Of a stretch of DNA of 18,437 nt, positions 6,882 through 12,417 are shown one piece after another (positions within the stretch are counted from its first letter, which is position 1; every line of letters starts with the position of its first letter). The translations under genes were made by a program, and so were the position numbers. Under the pieces are notes generated by a model. It was not told the origin of the DNA, made no database searches, and saw only the letters and a program-made list of their open reading frames with translations. This DNA comes from DASYSL01 sp036003365 (GTDB taxonomy: Bacteria > Eisenbacteria > RBG-16-71-46 > DASYSL01), in assembly GCA_036003365.1 (NCBI GenBank), contig DASYSL010000148.1, positions 1 to 18,437 of the forward strand. The letters run 5' to 3'.

Positions 6882-7354
6882 TCGTCCTCACGCACGAAGA
6901 GGGCATGCGCTTCGCCCTGGCCGAGGCGCGCAAGGCGCTCGACGAGGGCGAAGTCCCGATCGGCGCGGTCATCGTGCGCGACGGGCGCATCGTCGGGCGC
7001 GGCCACAATCAAACCGAGCGCTTGCAGGACGCCACCGCGCACGCCGAGATCCTGGCCATTGGCGCGGCTTCGGCCACGGTCGGCTCGTGGCGCCTGTCCG
7101 ATTGTGTCATGTACGTCACGCTCGAGCCCTGCATCATGTGCTCGGGCGCGCTCGTGCTCTCGCGCATGGGACTTCTGGTGTACGGCGCGGTCGATCCGAA
7201 GGCAGGAGCGTGTGGCTCGCGCATCCACGTGCTGGCCGAGCCCTGGCTCAATCATCAATTGCCGACGCAATCCGGACTCCTGGCAGAGGAGTGCGGCGGC
7301 ATTCTGACCGCGTTCTTCGAGACCAAGCGCGCGAGCGCGTCGGGGAAGGATTGA
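6878..7354 (+). CDS. tadA: tRNA-specific adenosine deaminase TadA
   Basis: TadA converts A34 to inosine in the anticodon of tRNA-Arg(ACG), letting it read CGU, CGC and CGA. The zinc and catalytic motifs are complete: His55 and Glu57 in TAHAEILA, and Cys85 and Cys88 in LEPCIMCSGAL. The substrate-loop segment LSRMGLLVYGAVDPKAGACGS and the LNHQ motif are also typical. The start is uncertain. TTG at 6878 gives 158 residues with the full first helix and overlaps the upstream stop as TTGA, suggesting translational coupling. ATG at 6905 has GAAGAGG only two bases away and cuts into the helix. I prefer TTG. The cognate tRNA-Arg(ACG) gene lies about 5 kb upstream in this window. The C-terminal RASASGKD tail is unremarkable. 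Confidence 0.93.
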   Translation: MIVLTHEEGMRFALAEARKALDEGEVPIGAVIVRDGRIVGRGHNQTERLQDATAHAEILAIGAASATVGSWRLSDCVMYVTLEPCIMCSGALVLSRMGLLVYGAVDPKAGACGSRIHVLAEPWLNHQLPTQSGLLAEECGGILTAFFETKRASASGKD

Positions 7355-7577
7355 GCTTCGAGATTCGCTAGAAGGCTGGCCCACCCGGGCCAGACCGGCT
7401 GTTCCCACCGGTTCATCCTCGGCTTTGCTCCGGGCACACAACCGCGAATTTCCCAGAGAATAAGGCCTTGCCACGCATGCCGCGGCCACGGCACAGCGGT
7501 TGCTCCATGGGACAGGCGAACGCCCGCCACACCAAAGACTCGCGAGCGGGCCACGGCCCACCGCACCGGAGGAAGAC

Positions 7578-7907
7578 ATGAAGCGCATTCACCAGTTGGC
7601 TCTGATCGGCGTCGCCGCCGCGGCGCTGGCTTTGGGAACGGGCTCGGCGCAGGCCGCCACGCCCGCGACGTATCGACGAGAGGCCATGCAGCGAGCGCGC
7701 ATCGAGCAGGGCGTGCGTAGCGGGCGCCTGACGCGCGGCGAGGCGTGGCGTCTGCGCCATGGCGAGCGCCGCATCCATGTCATGGATCGCCGCTTCAGCC
7801 GTGACGGCCACTTCACGCGTGGCGAGCGGTTCCGCATGAACCGCGCGATGAACCGCGAGAGCATGCGCATCTGGCGGCTCAAGCACAATCGCCGCAACCG
7901 CGTGTAA
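7578..7907 (+). CDS. Small exported arginine-rich helical protein
   Basis: The 109-residue protein starts at ATG 7578 with a strong GGAGGA site about five bases upstream. The signal peptide spans about residues 1-26 (cleavage after AQA). The mature part, about 83 residues, is very rich in Arg, Glu, His and Met and predicted helical. It has a repeated theme, 'GVRSGRLTRGEAWRLRHGE' and later 'RDGHFTRGERFRMNRAMNR', that is [basic]xGxxTxGExxRLxR occurring twice. Similar short exported helical proteins are common, and uncharacterised as far as I know, in Acidobacteria and related groups. The strong basic charge suggests binding to nucleic acid, polyanionic lipid or cell wall. It is a single-gene unit ended by a terminator. 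Confidence 0.78.
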   Translation: MKRIHQLALIGVAAAALALGTGSAQAATPATYRREAMQRARIEQGVRSGRLTRGEAWRLRHGERRIHVMDRRFSRDGHFTRGERFRMNRAMNRESMRIWRLKHNRRNRV

Positions 7908-7960
7908 CGTTCCGTCGGTCCTCGCGCTTCGGGGCAGGAGCCGAGGGCGCAGACGCGAAA

Positions 7961-7996
7961 CCCCCGGCGGAGCGATCCGCCGGGGGCGCTTTCTTT
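7961..7996 (+). terminator. Intrinsic terminator between convergent genes
   Basis: The arms 7961-7971 (CCCCCGGCGGA) and 7976-7986 pair perfectly over 11 bp with the stable tetraloop GCGA, followed by CGCTTTCTTT. On the other strand TTTCGC follows the hairpin, so it probably serves both the small exported protein gene and the minus-strand operon that ends at 7995. Confidence 0.85.
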
Positions 7997-9134
7997 AGGG
8001 TGCGGAGACCTGCTGCAGCGCGGCGGCGAACGCGTCGAGATCCGCCTCGTCGTTCCACCAGCCGGGCGAGACGCGCAGGCGGCCGGAGCGCAGCGACACG
8101 GCGATCTTCCTCGCCACGAGCTCGGTTTGCAGGGCCTCGGCGAGGGCGGCGTCGAGCTCGAAGTAGAGCATCGGGCTGCGATGCTTGGCGTCGAGCCGAG
8201 TGAGGGCGGTGAGGCCGCGGCCGCTTGTTTTCTCGACGAGAGCGTCTTGCAGGGCGCGGTGGTGCGCTTCGAGTGCGGCGGTACCGACTCCCAGGTGATA
8301 CTCGAGTCCGGCCCGCCACGCTCCCAAGTTGAGAAACGAGGCCGTCTCGCCGCTGTCGAGGCGGCGCGCGTGCATGGGGAAGCCGCGCACCTCGAGCACG
8401 CGCGGGAAATCGCGCGCATCCTCGATCGCCCACCAGTTGCCGTTCACGTTGCGCAGGTCTTCGAGCAGTGCCCGCGCGACGCGGATGGCGCCCGTGCCAT
8501 AAGGGCCGAAGAGCCACTTGTAGCCGCTCGTGAGGATGGCGTCGATCTCGAGCGCCGGCCAATCGTACGCCACCGCGCCCACCGCCTGCGTCGCGTCGGT
8601 GAAGAGATAGGCGCCGCGCGCGTGCAGCAGCCGCCCGAACTCGCCCAGGGGATGCAGATCGCCGGTGAGGTAGTGCACCGCGGCCACGCTCAAGGCCGCC
8701 ACGCCGCCCTTGGCGATCTCCTTCTCCAATTCTTCGACGGTGAGCGCGTGGCCGTGGCGCCCGATGATCTCCACCTGCATCCCTTCTTCGCTGAGCGCGA
8801 GCCAGGGATAGACGTTGCTCGGGAACTCGTCGGGGCCGAGCAGGATACGCCCGCCCGCTCGCCACCGGATGCTGCGCGCCAGGAGGAAGGCGCCGAAGCT
8901 CGTGCTGTTGGTGACGCCGACATCCTCCGGTGCTGCGCCCAGGATACGCGCCACGCTCTCGCGCACCGCCTCCGTGTACTCGAAGAACACGTCGGGCACG
9001 AGCCGGTAGGGCTCGGCGTTGAGCGCGTATGCCTCGGCCACGCGCGCCCGCGCCGTGCGCGGGAGCGGCGTGCAGTAGGCGCCGTTGAGATAGATCTCGC
9101 CGGGCGCGAGGTCGAAGTCGTCGCGACGGGACAC
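7995..9134 (-). CDS. Class V aminotransferase (cysteine desulfurase/selenocysteine lyase-like)
   Basis: The 379-residue protein is a fold-type I PLP enzyme of aminotransferase class V. Visible features are the opening IYLNGAYCTPLP, the phosphate-binding region TNSTSFGAF, cofactor-ring residues FTDATQAVG (Asp180, Gln183) and the Schiff-base lysine in TSGYKWLFGPYG (Lys206). No cysteine-bearing desulfurase loop is obvious near the usual late position, so sulfur mobilisation is uncertain; a lyase or transaminase acting on a small amino acid fits equally. The start is GTG at 9132-9134, nine bases after the stop of the Band 7 gene, with a poor ribosome site, so translation is probably coupled. It is the last gene of a three-gene minus-strand operon (NfeD, Band 7, this gene). 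An aminotransferase is an unusual partner for that membrane pair. Confidence 0.86.
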   Translation of the reverse strand: MSRRDDFDLAPGEIYLNGAYCTPLPRTARARVAEAYALNAEPYRLVPDVFFEYTEAVRESVARILGAAPEDVGVTNSTSFGAFLLARSIRWRAGGRILLGPDEFPSNVYPWLALSEEGMQVEIIGRHGHALTVEELEKEIAKGGVAALSVAAVHYLTGDLHPLGEFGRLLHARGAYLFTDATQAVGAVAYDWPALEIDAILTSGYKWLFGPYGTGAIRVARALLEDLRNVNGNWWAIEDARDFPRVLEVRGFPMHARRLDSGETASFLNLGAWRAGLEYHLGVGTAALEAHHRALQDALVEKTSGRGLTALTRLDAKHRSPMLYFELDAALAEALQTELVARKIAVSLRSGRLRVSPGWWNDEADLDAFAAALQQVSAP

Positions 9135-9143
9135 GGGCTCGCG

Positions 9144-10028
9144 CTATTTCCTGATCGGCAGGATGTTCTTGTCGTCGAGCCCCAGCACGGCCATGAGATC
9201 GGAGCCGGCGGGCACCACGAACTTGGACTGCTGCGCGAGCACGTTGTTGAGGACGTCGAGGCGCTTGCTCATCTCGGCCCGCTGCTGGAAGAAGCTCTCG
9301 GCCGCCGTCGACACCATCTCGATGGCCTTGGCCTCGGCGGTGGCGCGCGTGACGCGCGCCTGAGCGTCGCCCTCGGCCTTGAGGATCTCCGACTGCTTGA
9401 TGCCTTCGGCCTGCAGAATCTGCGATTGCTTGATGCCTTCGGCCTCGAGGATGTTGGCGCGCTTGTCGCGCTCGGCCTTCATCTGACGCGACATGGCCTC
9501 GGTGATGTCCGCGGGCGGGTCGATCTTCTGCAGCTCGACGCGTGTCACCTTGACGCCCCAGGTGTTGGTGGCCTCGTCGAGCACGGCGCGCAAGTTGGCG
9601 TTGATCGTATCGCGCGCCACCAGGGTCTCGTCGAGCGTCTTGTCACCGATCAGGTTGCGCAAGTTCGTCTGGGCCAGCGTGGTCGCGGCGTATCCGAAGT
9701 TCTGCACCTCGAACGTGGCCTTCACCGGGTCCACGATGCGGTAATAGATGACGCCGTCCACGGTGACGCCCACGTTGTCCTTGGTGATCACGCGCTGCGG
9801 CTCGACGTTGATCACGCGCTCGCGCATGTCCACCTTCACCAGGGATTCGATGCCGGGCACCAGGAAGGTGAGCCCCGCGTCCACGGTCGACCGGTAGCGG
9901 CCGAGGCGGAGCACGATGCCCTTCTCGTATTGGGACACGACGCGGGCCGAGCGCGCGAGCGCGATGAGCGCCGTGAGGGCGATGACCACCCAGAACAGGG
10001 TGGCGATGACCGCGAGCGGGTTTTCCAT
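9144..10028 (-). CDS. Band 7/SPFH membrane protein (stomatin/paraslipin-like)
   Basis: The 294-residue protein has one N-terminal membrane segment (about 6-26) and an SPFH domain (about 28-185) with family hallmarks YEKGIVLRLGRY, GLTFLVPGIE, MRERVINVEPQ and DGVIYYRIVDP. A long coiled coil follows (about 183-260). Such proteins oligomerise into cage-like membrane microdomains and in bacteria are commonly encoded next to NfeD, as here. The coiled coil holds three consecutive 11-residue units (ANILEAEGIKQ, SQILQAEGIKQ, SEILKAEGDAQ; residues 191-223). The C-terminal end, SDLMAVLGLDDKNILP, is also conserved in style. The ATG at 10026-10028 follows the NfeD stop by one base, so the two are translationally coupled. 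QmcA/YbbK-type is the closest named group I can offer. Confidence 0.94.
   Translation of the reverse strand: MENPLAVIATLFWVVIALTALIALARSARVVSQYEKGIVLRLGRYRSTVDAGLTFLVPGIESLVKVDMRERVINVEPQRVITKDNVGVTVDGVIYYRIVDPVKATFEVQNFGYAATTLAQTNLRNLIGDKTLDETLVARDTINANLRAVLDEATNTWGVKVTRVELQKIDPPADITEAMSRQMKAERDKRANILEAEGIKQSQILQAEGIKQSEILKAEGDAQARVTRATAEAKAIEMVSTAAESFFQQRAEMSKRLDVLNNVLAQQSKFVVPAGSDLMAVLGLDDKNILPIRK
9360..9458 (-). repeat. Three tandem 33-bp units inside the Band 7 gene
   Basis: The stretch encodes three consecutive 11-residue units with the shared core IL.AEG..Q. An 11-residue period matches three turns of a helix, so a change in unit number would keep the coiled-coil register. The first two units are the most alike. 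Confidence 0.8.
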
Positions 10029-10029
10029 G

Positions 10030-10476
10030 TCAGGACCTCACACGAAGGGTGACTCCGTCCACGCTCTCGACGTGGACGATGCTGCCGGGCTCGAACGGGC
10101 CGAGTACGCCATGGGCGGGGACCGCGCGCCACACCTCGTCACGCACGCGCACCTGGCCGGGCTCGTGCGGCGCGATGCGCTGGGTGACCAGGGCCTCGGC
10201 GCCGATAACCGCGTCCACGTTCGAGGGTACGGAATGCGTTCGCATGCGGTTGCGCACCCAGCGCCGGCCCACCAGCACGTACAAGATGGCGAGCGCGGCG
10301 GCCGTGAGGAAACCGACGAGCGTATTGCCGAGCAGGAGACCGAGCCCGCCGCCCAGGACGAGCGCCGATCCGACGAGGACGAGGTCGAAGCCGGCGAAGC
10401 CGCCGAGCGCGATCTCGATGAGAATGAGAACCGATCCCACGATGACCAGGACCCAGCTTCCGCTCCAACCCGACAT
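10030..10476 (-). CDS. NfeD-like membrane protein, short form
   Basis: The 148-residue protein has two or three membrane segments (about 7-25, 30-50 and 52-70) and a C-terminal OB-fold domain (about 87-148: AVIGAEALVTQRIAPHEPGQVRV ... GSIVHVESVDGVTLRV). This is the short NfeD type without the ClpP-like protease domain. NfeD proteins partner with SPFH proteins in membrane microdomains. ATG at 10474-10476 was chosen because GGAGG stands five bases upstream; another ATG at 10488 lies within that site. The stop at 10030-10032 is one base from the Band 7 start. A TGCTAGATT promoter is seen upstream on the minus strand. Confidence 0.92.
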   Translation of the reverse strand: MSGWSGSWVLVIVGSVLILIEIALGGFAGFDLVLVGSALVLGGGLGLLLGNTLVGFLTAAALAILYVLVGRRWVRNRMRTHSVPSNVDAVIGAEALVTQRIAPHEPGQVRVRDEVWRAVPAHGVLGPFEPGSIVHVESVDGVTLRVRS

Positions 10477-10505
10477 GGCGCCTCCCATGACAGCGTGCGG
10501 CACGG

Positions 10506-10533
10506 AATCTAGCAGGGGCTCCGATGCGCGCAA
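10506..10533 (-). promoter_or_regulatory. Candidate promoter of the NfeD-Band 7 operon
   Basis: On the minus strand TTGCGC (10528-10533), a 16-base spacer and TGC-TAGATT (-10 at 10506-10511) form an extended -10 promoter. It faces away from a similar element at 10551-10559 for the plus-strand gene. Confidence 0.48.
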
Positions 10534-10550
10534 AGAGCAGCCCGGGCTTG

Positions 10551-10559
10551 TGCTAGGCT
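10551..10559 (+). promoter_or_regulatory. Candidate extended -10 (TGCTAGGCT)
   Basis: TGC plus TAGGCT (10554-10559) lies about 50 bases before the ATG at 10609. No clear -35 is present. The predicted leader of about 43 bases ends in a strong AGGGGGG ribosome site. Confidence 0.42.
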
Positions 10560-10608
10560 CCCGCACCGCAACGAGCGCTGGCACACGCGCTTCAACCAGG
10601 GGGGAATC

Positions 10609-11076
10609 ATGACGCCGGACGTCGAAGCCGAGATCCTGAACTTGAAAAACGAGATCGGCGGCCTGCGCCGCCGCGCGTCGTATTTGACCATCGGGCTCTG
10701 CGCCGCGCTGGGACTCGTGGTCGCGAGCTGGGTGGTGCTCGGCAATCCCGCCAAGGCCGACTTCGTCTCGGCGCGCGGATTCCTGGTCAAGGATCCGAGC
10801 GGCAAGACCCGCGCCGTGCTTGGCGTGTCGTCGAACGGCATCGCGAGCCTGGCCCTCACCGACGAGGAGAACCAGCCGCGGCTCTCGATCCGCGTCGATG
10901 GCGCGGGAGCGCCGCAGGTCGCGCTGCGCACGCGCGATGGCGCCACCACCATCTTGGGCGCGCAGCGGTTCGAGCGACCCGGCGACTATCCCGGCGTGCG
11001 CCAGATCGAGCAGCGCAACGCCGCTTCGGTCGTGATCTCGGACACGGGCAAAGGGCTCTTCTGGTCGGTGCCTTGA
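10609..11076 (+). CDS. Membrane-anchored protein with N-terminal coiled coil and beta-rich outer domain
   Basis: The 155-residue protein starts at ATG 10609 behind a strong AGGGGGG site. Residues about 3-22 form a short coiled coil (EAEILNLKNEIGGLRRR), followed by one membrane segment (about 24-44) and an outer domain. That domain is built of short strand-turn units, 'FLVKDPSGKTRAVLGV', 'IASLALTDEENQPRLSIRV' and 'PQVALRTRDGATTIL', a repeating [aliphatic]xDxxGxxR[aliphatic]x[aliphatic] theme that suggests a small beta-helix or beta-meander. Proteins of this type are known from many environmental genomes, to my knowledge without assigned function. The coiled coil would face the cytoplasm and the beta domain the periplasm. 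The next gene has its own promoter overlapping this stop codon. Confidence 0.75.
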   Translation: MTPDVEAEILNLKNEIGGLRRRASYLTIGLCAALGLVVASWVVLGNPAKADFVSARGFLVKDPSGKTRAVLGVSSNGIASLALTDEENQPRLSIRVDGAGAPQVALRTRDGATTILGAQRFERPGDYPGVRQIEQRNAASVVISDTGKGLFWSVP

Positions 11077-11101
11077 GTGGCGGCGCCTTCGGCGCTACGC
11101 T
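11073..11101 (+). promoter_or_regulatory. Candidate promoter of the Spy-like gene
   Basis: TTGAGT (11073-11078), a 17-base spacer and TACGCT (11096-11101) give a well-spaced promoter. The -35 overlaps the TGA stop of the preceding gene. The predicted leader before the ATG at 11190 is about 80 bases. Confidence 0.48.
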
Positions 11102-11189
11102 CGTGTCGCCCGCGTGAGGCATTGCGCCCACGCGCGAAACCCCGCCGGGAGCGATGGCTCGAACGAAGCCCCGGCGCGTGGAGGAAACC

Positions 11190-11657
11190 ATGCACCGCAA
11201 CTTCCGTTTCTTCACCGGTCCCATGCCCGAAGCCGCCTGCGCCGTCGGCGTGGGCTCTCCTGCCGCGGCGTTCGGATTCTCTTTCGGCGGTCCCGATTCC
11301 TTTTCTGGCGAGGCGGGCGCGTTCGGCGTTCGTCGACCGCTTCGTTTCCTCGCTCACCGTCTCGAGATGGATGAAGAGCAGGTGGCCGAGCTGGCCGCGA
11401 TCCTGAACGAGCTCAAGACCGAGCGCGCGCAGGCCGCGGTCGAGGAGCGGCGCAGTCTCACCGCATACGCGGACGCTGTCGCCGCGGAGTCGTTCGACGA
11501 GGCAGCGGTGAGCGATGCCGGCAAGCGCCGCGTGCAGAGCTCGACCGACGTGCAGAGCGCCGTGCTCAAGGCGCTGCGCCGCATTCATGCGCTATTGCGT
11601 TCGGAGCAGCGCTCGCGCTTCGCCTATTTGCTGAGAACCGGCGCGCTTTCGATCTAG
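11190..11657 (+). CDS. Spy/CpxP-like helical protein lacking a signal peptide
   Basis: The 155-residue protein starts at ATG 11190 with GGAGG five bases upstream. Residues about 50-150 resemble the Spy/CpxP/heavy-metal-sensor helical family: RRPLRFLAHRLEMDEEQVAELAAILNELK, then a helix with the paired basic and acidic residues ERAQAAVEERRSL, and RIHALLRSEQRSRFAYLLRTG near the end. Classical members are periplasmic chaperones or metal sensors. Here the first 48 residues are Gly/Phe/Ala-rich (AVGVGSPAAAFGFSFGGPDSFSGEAG), with no convincing signal peptide or lipobox, so the protein is probably cytoplasmic or exported by another route. It is transcribed from its own candidate promoter and ended by a strong terminator. 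The family assignment is by pattern and not certain. Confidence 0.72.
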   Translation: MHRNFRFFTGPMPEAACAVGVGSPAAAFGFSFGGPDSFSGEAGAFGVRRPLRFLAHRLEMDEEQVAELAAILNELKTERAQAAVEERRSLTAYADAVAAESFDEAAVSDAGKRRVQSSTDVQSAVLKALRRIHALLRSEQRSRFAYLLRTGALSI

Positions 11658-11673
11658 CGCGCGGAAACGATGC

Positions 11674-11709
11674 GATGGGGGCGCCGCGCACCGGCGCCCT
11701 CATCTTTTT
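11674..11709 (+). terminator. Intrinsic terminator after the Spy-like gene
   Basis: The arms 11674-11686 and 11692-11704 pair over 13 bp with one G-T pair, loop CGCAC, followed directly by TTTTT. It ends only 12 bases before the next start codon. Confidence 0.9.
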
Positions 11710-11721
11710 CAGAGGAACGGG

Positions 11722-12396
11722 ATGCCTGGAGAAGGACGAAGCTCCTTGTTTCGCGCCGGGGCAGCACCGCTGCTCAACGCGCCAAGAGCGCGACGGGCCC
11801 TCATGGCCGCCGACCCCGAGCTGGCCGCGCTCATGAAGCAGGTGGGTCCGTTCAAGCTGCGCACCAACGAGCTGCATAGTCCGTACACGGCGCTCGCCGA
11901 GGCCATCATCTATCAGCAGCTCACCGGCAAGGCGGCGGCCACGATTCACGGCCGCGTGCATGCGCTGGGCACGCGCGGGCGCTTTCCCACGGCGCAAGAG
12001 ATGTGCGCGCTGCGCGTGCTCAAGCTACGCGGCGCCGGGCTCTCGCGCGCCAAGGTGGCGGCCATCAAGGATCTCGCAGTCAAGACGCTCGACGGCACCG
12101 TGCCCACGATGGCCCGCCTGCGCCGCATGCCCGATTCGGAGATCATCGAGCGCCTGACCTCGATTCGCGGCATCGGGCAGTGGACGGTGGAGATGCTGCT
12201 CATCTTCCGGCTCGGCCGCCCCGACGTGCTGCCCGCGAGCGACTACGGCGTGCGCAAGGGATTCGCGCGCGCCTTCGGCCTCGACGGAAAGCTGCCCACG
12301 CCGAAGGAAGTCATCGCGCGCGGCGAGCGCTGGCGCCCGTTTCGAACCATGGCGAGCTGGTATTTGTGGCGCGCCCTCGAGCTGCCGAAAGCGTAG
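11722..12396 (+). CDS. AlkA-type DNA-3-methyladenine glycosylase (HhH-GPD)
   Basis: This 224-residue protein is an HhH-GPD base-excision glycosylase that removes alkylated purines from DNA in the cytoplasm. It shows the helix-hairpin-helix LTSIRGIGQWTVEM (residues 145-158) and the catalytic aspartate Asp174 in DVLPASDYGVRKG, at the usual spacing after the hairpin. The preceding YTALAEAIIYQQLTGKAA segment is the conserved start of the domain. It lacks the N-terminal TBP-like domain of E. coli AlkA, so it belongs to the shorter 3-methyladenine glycosylase 2 type. ATG at 11722 has GAGG about six bases upstream. The start sits just after the terminator at 11674-11709, so its own promoter must lie within or before that hairpin; I could not identify it. 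It is convergent with the DUF885 gene, 21 bases apart. Confidence 0.92.
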   Translation: MPGEGRSSLFRAGAAPLLNAPRARRALMAADPELAALMKQVGPFKLRTNELHSPYTALAEAIIYQQLTGKAAATIHGRVHALGTRGRFPTAQEMCALRVLKLRGAGLSRAKVAAIKDLAVKTLDGTVPTMARLRRMPDSEIIERLTSIRGIGQWTVEMLLIFRLGRPDVLPASDYGVRKGFARAFGLDGKLPTPKEVIARGERWRPFRTMASWYLWRALELPKA

Positions 12397-12417
12397 CGAC
12401 GCGGCGGGCGACGAGAG

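Noticed and set aside
7376..7393. Hairpin CTGGCCC/GGGCCAG after tadA as a terminator
   Set aside because: The 7-bp stem is perfect, but no T-run follows and the surroundings are C-rich, so termination cannot be supported.
8127..10052. A 641-codon open frame on the plus strand
   Set aside because: It is antisense to the aminotransferase and Band 7 genes and has no recognisable domain; its composition is that of a shadow frame.
10477..10584. N-terminal extension of the NfeD-like protein
   Set aside because: The frame is open upstream, but GGAGG sits five bases before the ATG at 10476, the first membrane segment starts there, and the promoter candidate lies inside the extension.
11134..11157. 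Second copy of the GCGAAACCCC..GGGAGCGAT sequence found at the 7961-7986 terminator
   Set aside because: It shares the left arm and loop but lacks the pairing right arm and T-run, so it is at most a degenerate similarity in GC-rich DNA.
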